Source of the DNA: Bin87 sp034423595
GTDB lineage: Bacteria; Chloroflexota; Dehalococcoidia; Lucifugimonadales; UBA3495
NCBI GenBank assembly: GCA_965207025.1
Contig: OZ242258.1
Coordinates: forward strand, 3,658,001 to 3,722,000
Direction: 5' to 3'
DNA: 64,000 nt
Part shown: positions 25,941 through 34,501 of the stretch, piece by piece
Layout of the letters: each line of letters begins with the position of its first letter
Numbering within the stretch: the stretch's first letter is position 1
The notes under the pieces: model-generated
Told to the model about the DNA's origin: nothing
Databases searched by the model: none
The model's input: the letters and a program-made list of their open reading frames with translations, nothing else
Translations under genes and position numbers: made by a program

Positions 25941-25978
25941 CCCCACACCGTCATCGAACTGGAGCATTTGAAATTTCC

Positions 25979-26075
25979 CGTCATTCCCGCGAAAGCGGGA
26001 ATCCAGTGGCCCCGACCATGCCAACATGAAAGTGGCAAGGACCTTCTGGATTCCGGCTCAAGGCCGGAATGATGG
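25979..26075. repeat. dispersed repeat, family A
   Basis: Full two-armed copy: CGTCATTCCCGCGAAAGCGG at the left, GGATTCCGGCTCAAGGCCGG at the right. It lies between pdxS and pdxT. Confidence 0.7.
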
Positions 26076-26140
26076 CTCCGGGCGAGAATAACCCACCGAG
26101 TCCGAACATTTACCTAGGGAATCATCGGCTGGACACGTAG

Positions 26141-26782
26141 TTGAACATCGGCGTTTTGGCAGTACAAGGGGATTTCGCGGAACATTGCCACGTGCTCCGC
26201 AGCATCGGCGCTGGCGCGACTGAAGTGCGATTGCCCGAACATCTCCAGGGTCTGGACGGCCTGATTATCCCCGGCGGCGAGAGTACAACGCTCAGTCGTC
26301 TGATGTCCCTTTACAACCTGCGGGAACCGGTCGCTGAGATGGCCGCGTCGGGCAAGGCCGTCTGGGGCACCTGCGCCGGCATGATCATGCTGGCATCGGA
26401 AATCACCGAGGAAGACCCTGTCCCCCTGGCGGTGATGGATGTTGGGGTTCGGCGCAACGCGTTCGGACGGCAGGTGGACTCATTTGAGCAGGACTTGACG
26501 ATAGAAGGTCTTGGATCCGACCCGTACCACGCCATTTTCATCCGCGCGCCGGTGATAATTCGTGTGGGTGATGATGTAGATGTGCTGTCATCCCTGCCGG
26601 ATGGCCGTCCGGTGGCGGTGCGGCAGCAAAATTTGCTGGCAACCGCGTTCCATCCCGAACTCACCGCCGACGCCCGCATCCACCGATACTTCGTTGCCAT
26701 GGCCGGCGGACCTGCGTACGACGGGGAAGCGCCCCTGATCGAAGCTCCCCGGGTGCGGGGGCGTCTGGTTCACGACTCATAG
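26141..26782 (+). CDS. pdxT: pyridoxal 5'-phosphate synthase, glutaminase subunit PdxT
   Basis: A 213-residue class I glutamine amidotransferase that feeds ammonia to PdxS. Motifs are 'IGVLAVQGDFAEH', 'IIPGGESTTL' (oxyanion region), the nucleophile Cys in 'WGTCAGM', and the His-Glu pair in 'AFHPELT'. The start appears to be TTG 26141, because the family consensus begins right at 'NIGVLAVQG' and no ATG is available; no strong ribosome-binding site is visible. An extended C-terminal tail (~190-213) is unusual and basic at the end. Its separation from pdxS by a repeat does not argue against co-transcription. Confidence 0.95.
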   Translation: MNIGVLAVQGDFAEHCHVLRSIGAGATEVRLPEHLQGLDGLIIPGGESTTLSRLMSLYNLREPVAEMAASGKAVWGTCAGMIMLASEITEEDPVPLAVMDVGVRRNAFGRQVDSFEQDLTIEGLGSDPYHAIFIRAPVIIRVGDDVDVLSSLPDGRPVAVRQQNLLATAFHPELTADARIHRYFVAMAGGPAYDGEAPLIEAPRVRGRLVHDS

Positions 26783-26806
26783 TCACCAACTCACCAAATA
26801 ATCATT

Positions 26807-26848
26807 TCCGGCATTCCAAATATCGGCTCCGGCATTCCAAATATCGGC
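26807..26848. repeat. perfect 21-bp tandem duplication
   Basis: Two abutting identical copies of a 21-base unit beginning TCCGGCATTCCAAATATCGG (26807-26827 and 26828-26848). It lies just before the ribosome-binding site of the SpoIIIAA-like gene and may be a recent slippage product or a duplicated operator. Confidence 0.8.
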
Positions 26849-26864
26849 GACAAGGAGGGCATGG

Positions 26865-28529
26865 TTGGTAACGGTCGAACAACTGGCCCAGGATGAATTG
26901 CAGCAATTGCTCGGCGTGCTACCCCCAAGGGTGCTGTCAGCCTTGCAGCGTCAGGATGATCTAGAAGACCTGCTGGAGATCGTCCTTGACCTTGGGCGCC
27001 CGCCGGAGGCCCGTTTCTCCTCGGGCGACGTGATATTGGACGAAGAGCCGACCAGTCGGGATGACCTACAGCACGTGGTGTCCGGTGTGGGAGATTTCGG
27101 CGGAGATAACCGGGCGGGTATGGAGCGCACGCTGCACCGCATTTCGGCTATCCGCAACCGCAACGGCAGCGTGGTGGGCATCACCTGCCGGGTCGGGCGG
27201 GCGGTATTCGGCACCATCAAGATAATTGAAGACCTGGCCTATGGCGGTAAGAACATACTGCTGCTGGGCCGCCCTGGCGTGGGCAAAACCACGATGCTGC
27301 GTGAGGTTGCCCGCGTGCTGGCCGACGAAGCCCGCAAGCGCGTGATCATCGTGGATACGTCCAACGAAATCGCCGGCGATGGGGACATTCCCCACCCGGC
27401 CATCGGGCACGCCCGGCGGATGCAGGTGCCCGCGCCCACCGAACAGCACGGAGTGATGATCGAGGCGGTGGAAAACCACATGCCGCAGGTCATCATCATC
27501 GACGAAATGGGCACCACCCAGGAAGCCGCTGCCGCGCGCACCATCGCCGAACGCGGCGTCCAGCTGGTGGCAACCGCCCACGGCAACACGCTGGACAACC
27601 TCATTATGAACCCGACCTTGTCGGACCTCATCGGCGGCGTCCAGACCGTTACGCTGGGCGACCAGGAAGCCCGGTTCCGGGGCACTCAGAAAACCGTGCT
27701 GGAGCGCAAGGCCCCGCCAACCTTCGACGTGGTGGTGGAGATCCAGGACTGGAACGAGGTTGCGGTGCATGACGACGTGGCCCAGGTGGTTGACCAGTGG
27801 TTGCGCGGGTATCCCGTTGAGCCGGAAATTCGCCACATGAACGAAGACGGCAACATCACGCGGACGGCTGCGACTCGCCAGAACGAGGCCGCGCCCACGC
27901 CCTGGGCTGCCAACGAAATTCGCGGCCGCCGTAGCAGGAACCGGAACGGACGAGGACAGGACACCTACGACCAGTATCCGCCGGAACGGTTCCAGGACGA
28001 ACCGGACGCCAACGGGTCGGCCGGCCCCCGGCTGGACGCCCGAATATTCCTCTTCGGCGTGAGCCGGGACAAGGTTGAGGCAGCCCTTGCCGAGCGAGGC
28101 ACAACTGCGGAGATCGTCAGCGAGCTACGGCGAGCCAACGTGCTGCTCACCACCAAGAACCACTACCGTCGGGGCAGTCAGCTGGTGCGCGTCGCCGAAA
28201 GCAACAGCGTGCCGGTGTACGTGCTGCGCAAGAACACCGTTCCCCAGGTGGGCGAATTTCTGACCTCCATGGCCCGGGATCAGGGCATACAGCTGCCCCC
28301 ACCGTCCGGACGCCACCGAGAAGAATCTGACGCCGAAGCTGAGGCCGTAGCGCGGGCCGAGGCTGAGGATGCCGCTCGCCGCGTCCTGTCCGGCGAATTC
28401 AGCGTCCAGCTGGAACCCCAGCGGCCCTACATCCGGCGCCTCCAGCACATGCTGGCCGAAGAATTCAACCTGGCGTCCACCAGCCGGGGCCGGGACCCAC
28501 AGCGCGGCGTGCTGATATATCGCCCGTGA
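26865..28529 (+). CDS. SpoIIIAA/Ycf45-like AAA ATPase with C-terminal R3H domain
   Basis: A 554-residue protein. Residues ~125-310 form a RecA/AAA-like ATPase resembling stage III sporulation protein AA and plastid Ycf45: P-loop 'GRPGVGKTTMLREVARVL', Walker B 'VIIIDEMGTTQEAAAARTI', 'ATAHGNTLDNLIMNP'. A linker follows, then a region with 'LFGVSRDKVEAAL', and finally an R3H-like nucleic-acid-binding end ('LEPQRPYIRRLQHMLAEEF'). This two-domain layout is typical of cyanobacteria and Chloroflexota, which do not sporulate, so a role in single-stranded nucleic acid handling is more likely than sporulation. The TTG 26865 start is supported by AAGGAGGG; an ATG in another frame just upstream is ruled out. 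Confidence 0.82.
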   Translation: MVTVEQLAQDELQQLLGVLPPRVLSALQRQDDLEDLLEIVLDLGRPPEARFSSGDVILDEEPTSRDDLQHVVSGVGDFGGDNRAGMERTLHRISAIRNRNGSVVGITCRVGRAVFGTIKIIEDLAYGGKNILLLGRPGVGKTTMLREVARVLADEARKRVIIVDTSNEIAGDGDIPHPAIGHARRMQVPAPTEQHGVMIEAVENHMPQVIIIDEMGTTQEAAAARTIAERGVQLVATAHGNTLDNLIMNPTLSDLIGGVQTVTLGDQEARFRGTQKTVLERKAPPTFDVVVEIQDWNEVAVHDDVAQVVDQWLRGYPVEPEIRHMNEDGNITRTAATRQNEAAPTPWAANEIRGRRSRNRNGRGQDTYDQYPPERFQDEPDANGSAGPRLDARIFLFGVSRDKVEAALAERGTTAEIVSELRRANVLLTTKNHYRRGSQLVRVAESNSVPVYVLRKNTVPQVGEFLTSMARDQGIQLPPPSGRHREESDAEAEAVARAEAEDAARRVLSGEFSVQLEPQRPYIRRLQHMLAEEFNLASTSRGRDPQRGVLIYRP

Positions 28530-28537
28530 TACCTTCC

Positions 28538-28565
28538 CGTCATTCCCGCGAAAGCGGGAATCCAG
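28538..28565. repeat. dispersed repeat, family A, single arm
   Basis: CGTCATTCCCGCGAAAGCGG followed by GAATCCAG; ATTCCCGC-GAAA-GCGGGAAT makes a hairpin closed by a GNRA-type tetraloop. It lies in the 54-base gap before tmk. Confidence 0.7.
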
Positions 28566-28583
28566 AGAGTACGAATAACGCCA

Positions 28584-29246
28584 ATGGCCGGGGTATTCAT
28601 AGCCTTTGAAGGCGGCGAGGGTGCGGGCAAATCCACCCAGGCCGCCATACTGGAAGAGGCGTTGCGGCGGAAAGACTATCGCACCGTACTGCTGCGCGAG
28701 CCGGGTTCCACCGTTCTGGGCGATTACCTTCGCCAGTATCTGATTGGCGGCCAGCCCGTTTCATCACACGCGGAATTGCTCTTGTTTGAGGCAGCCCGGG
28801 CTCAACTGATGACCGAACGGGTGGGGCCGCTGCTTGACTCCGGCGCGGTGGTTATCGCTGACCGCTTCGCCGGATCCACCGTAGCCTACCAGGGCTACGG
28901 ACGCGGCATCGACTTGAGCCGGATTGAGTGGCTGAACGACTTCGCCACCGCCGGGCGCTACCCTGACCTGACCATCCTGCTGGACATTGACCCGGTGATC
29001 GGACTGGGCCGAGTCAACGAACGGCAGCCTCAACTGGCCCTTCCCATGGTCGACGGCCCGGACCGCTTTGAAGACGAAACCATGGCCTTCCACGACCGGG
29101 TGCGTCGAGGATTCGTCAAACAGGCCGAAGCCAACCCTGAAACCTGGCCTAAAATAAACGCCAATCGCTCTATTGAAGAGGTTGCCGCCTCCGTATGGAA
29201 CGCGGTGGCGCCCCTGCTCGCGTTTGCCAAACCAACTGCCGGGTGA
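28584..29246 (+). CDS. tmk: thymidylate kinase
   Basis: A 220-residue P-loop kinase that converts dTMP to dTDP for DNA synthesis. It starts 'MAGVFIAFEGGEGAGKSTQA' (P-loop), has 'LLREPGSTVLGDYLRQ' where most homologues show REPGGT, and 'VIADRFAGSTVAYQGYGRGI' for the DR(F/Y) and TSxAYQ-like region. 'LTILLDIDP' is the standard beta-strand and turn. Length is typical. It lies after the SpoIIIAA-like gene across a family A repeat and is followed 13 bases later by a TolB-like protein gene. Confidence 0.96.
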   Translation: MAGVFIAFEGGEGAGKSTQAAILEEALRRKDYRTVLLREPGSTVLGDYLRQYLIGGQPVSSHAELLLFEAARAQLMTERVGPLLDSGAVVIADRFAGSTVAYQGYGRGIDLSRIEWLNDFATAGRYPDLTILLDIDPVIGLGRVNERQPQLALPMVDGPDRFEDETMAFHDRVRRGFVKQAEANPETWPKINANRSIEEVAASVWNAVAPLLAFAKPTAG

Positions 29247-29259
29247 TACCGTAGCTGCG

Positions 29260-30636
29260 ATGCCTACGCGTTCCTTGGCCTGGCCGGTGGCCGCCGTCGT
29301 AGTTGCCTTCCTGGCGCTCTCGATGGCGTGCGCGGTTGACGACAAACCGGCGGTTCACGATTCTGCCATGACCATCAACCGCATTGCCTACATAGCCTCC
29401 GACGGGCAGTTGGTCACCATCAATCCCGACGGCAGTGACCGCAGTACACTGACCACCGGGGCGGTTGCCGACGCCACCGGCCGCATTGGCGGTGTGGTGG
29501 CCCAACCCATGAGCGAAACTCGACTCTACGGCTGGCCCGTCTGGTCGCCCGACGGCAGCCGCATCGCGGTGTCGCTGATCAGGGGCAGTTCGCCGTCCAA
29601 CGCCGAGATGAGTGTGCAATCGCTGGAATCATCGACCGGCGTGGGAGGCGCGGTGTTCGTCAACTCGGCGCCGCTGACCATCGCCGAGGGCACGCCCCAC
29701 TACGTGCAATGGTCCCCCAACGGCCGGATGCTCGGCATCACCGCCGCGACGCCGGAGGGACTGTCGCTGTACGTGATTGAGGCCGACCCTGCGGATGGCG
29801 AAGTGGTTTCCTCGGCTGGTATGCCGGTGGTGCGGGGAGCGCCGTTGTACTTCGACTGGTCGCCGGACAGCCGATCCCTGGCGGTGCACAGCGGCCAGGA
29901 GTTGATGGTATTGAGTTTGAACGATGAGGGCACTTCGTTCTCGGTCCGGCCCATTGCTCGGTCCCGTTCGTTCCGTACGCCGGCGTGGTCGCCCGACGGA
30001 ACCACGCTGGCCTGGTCGGCTCCCGGCGGCGACAGCGAAGCCGTGTGGCTGGGTAAGCCGGGCGAAGCGAACTATCCGCCGCTGCGTTTGGCCGAGGTGG
30101 AGGGAGCCTGCGCCTTTCTGTGGTCTTCGGACGGACGAGTGATCGCCGTCGCTGATCGCCAGGATGAAGGGTCGCCGGCGTACCGCCGTTTGCGCCTGGT
30201 GGCCGCCGACGGCAGCACGGAACGCACCATCCGGGAGGATGACTGGGTGCTGGGTTTCTTCTGGGAACCCGATGGTCAACGGCTGGCGTGGGTGGCCCTG
30301 AACAGCGAAGAGCGAACCATGGAATGGCGGATCGCCGTCGGCGACACGGGACAGCCTGCCCACGAGGAACCGGACGAAGCCGTGGGCGGCCTGCGGTTCT
30401 CGCCTAGCGGAGAGACCTTTTTGATGCTGGCCTTCTTCGACCAGTATGCCCGCAGCCATTCGCCGTGGGCGCCCGATGGCTCCGCGCTGGTGGTCGCCGG
30501 CAACCAGCAGTATCTCTCGCAGCGACGCAACGGCAGCGGAGCTGCCGGCCCGCACGTGTACGTGGCGGAAGTGAGAGACCCAGGCGACTTGCTGGACATT
30601 GCGGCCGGCGGGATCGCCGTCTGGTCTCCTCGGTGA
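29260..30636 (+). CDS. secreted TolB/WD40-like beta-propeller protein
   Basis: A 458-residue protein with an N-terminal signal segment (7-24, ending 'LSMACAVDD') that may be a lipobox, which would tether it to the membrane. The rest is a beta-propeller of TolB/PD40-like blades, recognisable by repeated 'WSPDGSRIAVS'-type phrases: 'WSPNGRMLGIT', 'WSPDSRSLAVH', 'WSPDGTTLAWS', 'WEPDGQRLAWV', 'WAPDGSALVVA'. Such proteins usually bind partners at the cell envelope rather than act as enzymes. ATG 29260 is chosen because it begins the signal peptide; the open frame upstream overlaps tmk in another frame. Confidence 0.8.
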   Translation: MPTRSLAWPVAAVVVAFLALSMACAVDDKPAVHDSAMTINRIAYIASDGQLVTINPDGSDRSTLTTGAVADATGRIGGVVAQPMSETRLYGWPVWSPDGSRIAVSLIRGSSPSNAEMSVQSLESSTGVGGAVFVNSAPLTIAEGTPHYVQWSPNGRMLGITAATPEGLSLYVIEADPADGEVVSSAGMPVVRGAPLYFDWSPDSRSLAVHSGQELMVLSLNDEGTSFSVRPIARSRSFRTPAWSPDGTTLAWSAPGGDSEAVWLGKPGEANYPPLRLAEVEGACAFLWSSDGRVIAVADRQDEGSPAYRRLRLVAADGSTERTIREDDWVLGFFWEPDGQRLAWVALNSEERTMEWRIAVGDTGQPAHEEPDEAVGGLRFSPSGETFLMLAFFDQYARSHSPWAPDGSALVVAGNQQYLSQRRNGSGAAGPHVYVAEVRDPGDLLDIAAGGIAVWSPR

Positions 30637-30677
30637 AACTCACCAAACTGCCGCTGCGGATGCTGATATTTCCGCTC

Positions 30678-30728
30678 GTCCTGAGCTTGTCGAAGGACAC
30701 TCTCATGGTTCGACAAGCTCACAATGAG
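30678..30728. repeat. dispersed repeat, family C (GTCCTGAGCTTGTCGAAGGAC type)
   Basis: Two facing arms, GTCCTGAGCTTGTCGAAGGA and GGTTCGACAAGCTCACAATG. Single arms of the same family lie at 15937-15961 and 31702-31725. This is a widespread bacterial intergenic repeat style, here just before a lipoprotein gene and contributing to a longer open frame I do not accept. Confidence 0.6.
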
Positions 30729-30740
30729 CGGAGGACCGTA

Positions 30741-31517
30741 GTGAATTCGAAAGGGCCTTGGGCCATCGTGCTGATACTGGCTGTTTTAGTAATGGCCTGC
30801 GCCAGTCCTTCCGTCCCTACGGCCACGCCGGTCCCGCCGACGCCCACTCCGCCGCCGGATCCGGCGCGGCTGCTGGAAGAGACGGCGGCCAATCTGCGCG
30901 ATTTGCAGTCAACCGAGTTCGTGGTGCGGCACGAAACGGGCGCGATCTTCATACCGGGCTTCAGCGCCAAGATGACCGAAGCCAGCGGCTCGTGGGACAG
31001 CGTGCAGGGCGCGGAACTGGCCGTTGATGCGTACATGGTGCCGGACGCGCAAACCGAGGCGGAATCGGGCATCTACATCCAGATGCTGGCGGTGATCACG
31101 CCGGACGCATACTACGCGACCGATCCCATCTCCGGCGCGTGGATGAAGCAGCGGCAAGCGATGGCTCCCATACCGGTGGACCGCCTCAATCTGCTGGTGG
31201 CCGATGTGGTCGAGGGCATCTCCGATCCGACCCTGGGCGGGCAGGAAACGATCGACAATCTGCCCACATACGTTATATCGGGTGGGGCGCCGGCAACGCT
31301 GCTGGACTGGCTGCCGCTGTTTCCTGGTGAGGGCCAGACGGTGCGGATTGAGGTCTGGAGCGACACCGAGCGGAAGATTCTCCGCAAGCTGCGCATCGCC
31401 GGGCCAATCGGGTCCTTCGACCAGCCAGACACCGTGCGCGAGATTCTGCTGACCAACATCAACGGCGACGTGGACATTCAACCGCCCAATGATTTCGTTG
31501 ACCTAACCGGCGGCTGA
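30741..31517 (+). CDS. LppX/LprAFG-like lipoprotein
   Basis: A 258-residue exported protein. The N-terminus 'VNSKGPWAIVLILAVLVMAC' is a signal peptide whose 'VMAC' is a probable lipobox, so the mature protein would be a lipid-anchored protein beginning at Cys. A Pro-Thr linker follows (~25-42). The main domain (~45-250) resembles the LppX/LprAFG/LolA-like half-barrels that bind lipids, for example 'EFVVRHETGAIF', 'AYMVPDAQTEAES', 'ISGGAPATLLDWLPLF'. The function in Chloroflexota is unknown; lipid transport is an analogy. GTG 30741 has GCGGAGGAC upstream. It follows the TolB-like gene, with a repeat between. Confidence 0.8.
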   Translation: MNSKGPWAIVLILAVLVMACASPSVPTATPVPPTPTPPPDPARLLEETAANLRDLQSTEFVVRHETGAIFIPGFSAKMTEASGSWDSVQGAELAVDAYMVPDAQTEAESGIYIQMLAVITPDAYYATDPISGAWMKQRQAMAPIPVDRLNLLVADVVEGISDPTLGGQETIDNLPTYVISGGAPATLLDWLPLFPGEGQTVRIEVWSDTERKILRKLRIAGPIGSFDQPDTVREILLTNINGDVDIQPPNDFVDLTGG

Positions 31518-31578
31518 TTGGCTTCGGTCATTAAGGAACGGCGTCAGCCCCGTTCATGTTTTAGCGCGTACCCAATTT

Positions 31579-31670
31579 GTCATCGCGAGGAGCGCAGCGA
31601 CATGGCGATCTCGTTGGTTAGAGCGACGATTCGTCCGGCAACGAGATTGCCACGCTACGCTCGCAATGAC
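31579..31670. repeat. dispersed repeat, family B
   Basis: GTCATCGCGAGGAGCGCAGC begins one arm and ACGCTACGCTCGCAATGAC ends the other, an inverted pair about 92 bases long. Outside it, GCGTACCCA and TGGGTACGC form a further inverted pair, so the element may extend to about 31566-31692. Confidence 0.7.
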
Positions 31671-31723
31671 AGATTGCGCAAGGTGGGTACGCATGAGCGC
31701 TCATGGTGAGCCTGTCGAACCAC

Positions 31724-33241
31724 ATGGCAATCTCCTCCCGCCGTCAATGGACCCTGGTCGCAGTGGTGGCGTGCGGCGCGTTCATCACCGCTCTGGACCA
31801 GACGGTGGTGGTGACTGTGCTGCCGGCGGTGATGGCGGACCTGAAAGTGCCCATCATCCGTTTGGAATCGGTCATCTGGGTGGTGACGGCCTACCTGTTG
31901 GGCTACACGGTGGCGATGCCCCTGCTGGGACGGCTGGCCGACGTGTATGGCTATGTCCGTGTGTACTGGGCATCGTTGGCGGTGTTCGGGATTGGGACGA
32001 TGCTGGTGGCGCTGTCGGGTGAATCGGAATGGCTGAACGGGCGGTTGGAACCGCTGGACCAGATTGTTGTCGCGCGGGTCATCCAGGCCATCGGCGGCGG
32101 CGGCTCGGTTCCCATCAGCCTCGCTATCGCCGCCTCGCTGACGCCGCCCCAACAGCGCGGCCTCGCGCTGGGCATCGTAGCCGGCGCGGCCGAGGCGGGC
32201 AGTATGCTGGGGCCGGCGTATGGCGGAGCAGTCATCGAGATCTGGGGCTGGCGCGCGATCTTCTGGCTGAACGTGCCACAGGCAGCCGCAATCGCGGCAG
32301 TGCTGCTCTGGGTGCCAAAACAAGCCGCATCCGAAACTCGCATGGACTACCGGGGCGCGATTATCCTGACTGGAGCATTAGTATTGCTCTCGCTCGTATT
32401 TGCCCACGAGGGACTGTTCCGGCTGTCCTCGTGGACGCCCTACCTGCTGCTGGCGGGGTTTGCGTTATGCGTGAGCGCGCTGGTCTGGTCCCAGCGGAGG
32501 GCGGCGCAACCACTGCTTTCGGCGGCGCTGTTCCGGGCCTGGGCGTTCGTGACCGCCAACGCCTGCCAGCTGCTGGTCGGCGTCGCGCTGATCATCGCCA
32601 TGGCAACCACGGTGATCATGGCGAACACGGTGATGAACCGTCCGGAGCGTCCGGTGGACGCCACCACCGCCGCGCTGTGGCTGCTGCGGATGACGGCGAC
32701 TATTCCGGTTTTCGCCATCGTGGGCGGGTGGCTGCTGCGCTGGGTAGATGCCCGCTGGATGGCGGTGGTCGGGCTGGCGTTCATCGCGGCGGGGATGTTC
32801 CGGCTGAGCGGCTGGCCGCTGGACATCGCGGAGCCGAGGCTGACCGTTGACATGGTGGCCGCCGGCGTCGGGTTCGGGTTGGTCATCGCGCCGCTGATGC
32901 ACCGGGCAATCGCCGCCGCGCCGACGGACTACCGGGCGGTGGCGGCCTCCATGGTGGTAGTGTCGCGGATGCTGGGGATGACGCTGGGTATGGCCGCGCT
33001 GTCGGCGTGGGGCGTCAACGAGTTCCTGACCATACTGGTTGAGACGCCATCGCCACTGATGATGCCGGGTCTGGATGCGGCGGCCCGAGCGCAGGCCCTG
33101 GCAGAATACCGCGAAAATCTACAGACGGCCAGCCTGGAGCTGTTCCACAGTTTCTATCGCGCTGCCGGTGTTATCGCGCTGGCGGCCATAGTACCGGCCC
33201 TGCTGATGCGAGCAAGTGAGAGAGAACGGAAGGAGCGTTAA
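31724..33241 (+). CDS. MFS transporter, DHA2 (14-TMS, EmrB-like) family
   Basis: A 505-residue integral membrane protein with about 14 hydrophobic helices. Family marks are the N-terminal 'FITALDQTVVVTVLPAVMAD' (motif D1-like), 'YTVAMPLLGRLADVYG' (motif A, GxLaDrxG) and 'RVIQAIGGGGSVPISLA' (motif B/C). DHA2 members export drugs or metabolites in exchange for protons. The start is placed at ATG 31724 because the seven codons before it come from a family C repeat (MVSLSNH). The gene overlaps no other; the aldo/keto reductase starts 1 base after its stop, so the two are probably one transcript. Confidence 0.9.
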   Translation: MAISSRRQWTLVAVVACGAFITALDQTVVVTVLPAVMADLKVPIIRLESVIWVVTAYLLGYTVAMPLLGRLADVYGYVRVYWASLAVFGIGTMLVALSGESEWLNGRLEPLDQIVVARVIQAIGGGGSVPISLAIAASLTPPQQRGLALGIVAGAAEAGSMLGPAYGGAVIEIWGWRAIFWLNVPQAAAIAAVLLWVPKQAASETRMDYRGAIILTGALVLLSLVFAHEGLFRLSSWTPYLLLAGFALCVSALVWSQRRAAQPLLSAALFRAWAFVTANACQLLVGVALIIAMATTVIMANTVMNRPERPVDATTAALWLLRMTATIPVFAIVGGWLLRWVDARWMAVVGLAFIAAGMFRLSGWPLDIAEPRLTVDMVAAGVGFGLVIAPLMHRAIAAAPTDYRAVAASMVVVSRMLGMTLGMAALSAWGVNEFLTILVETPSPLMMPGLDAAARAQALAEYRENLQTASLELFHSFYRAAGVIALAAIVPALLMRASERERKER

Positions 33242-33242
33242 C

Positions 33243-34067
33243 ATGGAATTGAAACGGTTGGGAGCTTCGGGCGTGATGGTTCCTGAGATTGGGTTGGGGA
33301 CATGGCGTTACACCGGCGGGCCGGAGCCGCTGCGCCGGGGCATCGATCTGGGTGCCGATTTCATCGACACGGCGGAGATGTACCGCACCGAAGACCAGGT
33401 GGGAGAGGCTATCGCCGGCATCCGGGAGCGGGTGTTCGTCGCCACCAAGGTGCTGGGCAGCAATCTGCGCTACGACGCAGTGCTGCGGGCGGCGGACCGG
33501 AGCCTGCGCCTGCTGGGCGTGGACAAGATCGACCTGTACCAGATTCACTGGCCCAACCCAAGCGTGCCCATTGCGGAGACCATGCAAGCGATGGAGCGGC
33601 TGGTAGCCGATGGACTGGTGGACTACATCGGTGTCAGCAACTTCTCGGTGGAGGACATGCAGGAAGCGCAGGCGGCGATGCAGAACAACCCCATCGTATC
33701 CAACCAGATCCTCTACAACCTGCGCCGCCGACGCGCCGAACGGGACGTGATTCCCTACTGCCGTCAGCATGACATTCTGATCGTCGCCTATTCACCCCTG
33801 CACGAGGGCGCGCTGGTGGGCAACGAGGGCGGACGGATCCGGCGGGCGCTGGGACTGAACCGGGACCAGCAGGTTTTGGCCGAGATTGCGGACGAGACGG
33901 CCAAAACGGCGGCGCAGGTTGCGCTGAACTGGGTTGCAGACCAGGAGGGGATGATTGCCATTCCCAAGTCCAACAGCGTGGCGCGCACCGAAGAAAACTG
34001 CGCCGCGTCGGGCTGGCATCTGACGACCGATCAACGGCGGAGGTTGGACCGGGCGTTTCCCGTTTAG
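33243..34067 (+). CDS. aldo/keto reductase
   Basis: A 274-residue (beta/alpha)8 NADPH-dependent oxidoreductase. 'DFIDTAEMY' carries the catalytic Asp and Tyr, 'VFVATKVLG' the Lys, and 'LYQIHWPNP' the His, so the tetrad is complete. 'VDYIGVSNFSVEDM' and 'IAIPKSNSVARTEEN' are the usual cofactor-binding segments. The substrate is unknown. ATG 33243 has GGAAGGAG 6 bases upstream, overlapping the end of the MFS gene, which suggests translational coupling. Confidence 0.93.
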   Translation: MELKRLGASGVMVPEIGLGTWRYTGGPEPLRRGIDLGADFIDTAEMYRTEDQVGEAIAGIRERVFVATKVLGSNLRYDAVLRAADRSLRLLGVDKIDLYQIHWPNPSVPIAETMQAMERLVADGLVDYIGVSNFSVEDMQEAQAAMQNNPIVSNQILYNLRRRRAERDVIPYCRQHDILIVAYSPLHEGALVGNEGGRIRRALGLNRDQQVLAEIADETAKTAAQVALNWVADQEGMIAIPKSNSVARTEENCAASGWHLTTDQRRRLDRAFPV

Positions 34068-34080
34068 TGGCGTATGCCGG

Positions 34081-34458
34081 TTATGCTTCCACCGGCGCTT
34101 CGTCGGGAGCGGGAGCTTCCATTCCCGGAGGGAACCAGAACACCGGCCGGCCGGCATCCGGGGCAACATGGGAATGGTTCGCCAAGGCTGTCAATATGCG
34201 TTGTTCGCTGCGGCGTATTTCTCCCAGGATTTCATCCCGCAGAGAGTTCATATCGCCCTTGAGCTCATCCCGCAGAGAGTTCATATCGCCCTTGAGCTCA
34301 TCCCGCAGAGAGTTCACATCCTCCCGCAAACTCTGTACTTCGCGGTCCAGATTGTCAACCCTGCTTGACAGGCGGCCCCACCAGTAAAATCCGCCGCCGA
34401 CCAAGATCAGCAGTGTTATGATACCGGTGATCGTTCCTATGATTGCCAGAATGTCCAT
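34081..34458 (-). CDS. small membrane-anchored coiled-coil protein with internal 11-residue repeats
   Basis: A 125-residue protein. Residues 2-30 are hydrophobic ('IIGTITGIITLLILVGGGFYWW'), an uncleaved anchor. Residues ~35-90 form a coiled coil with tandem 11-residue units MNSLRDELKGD, encoded by two perfect 33-base repeats (34232-34264, 34265-34297) and a partial third (34298-34316). The tail is Pro-rich ('DAGRPVFWFPPGMEAPAPDE'). ATG 34458 is the start that puts the anchor first. Function is unknown; short coiled-coil membrane proteins often scaffold other membrane proteins. The repeats can vary in number by slippage, so length may differ between strains. Confidence 0.65.
   Translation of the reverse strand: MDILAIIGTITGIITLLILVGGGFYWWGRLSSRVDNLDREVQSLREDVNSLRDELKGDMNSLRDELKGDMNSLRDEILGEIRRSEQRILTALANHSHVAPDAGRPVFWFPPGMEAPAPDEAPVEA
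34232..34316. repeat. 33-bp tandem repeat inside the coiled-coil gene
   Basis: Two perfect 33-base copies and a 19-base partial third, in frame, each encoding 11 residues. Three heptad-like turns per pair of units keep the coiled coil in register. Confidence 0.85.
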
Positions 34459-34501
34459 GACTAATTGTCTGCTCGCTACAGCAGCATTATAGCGCATCGT
34501 T

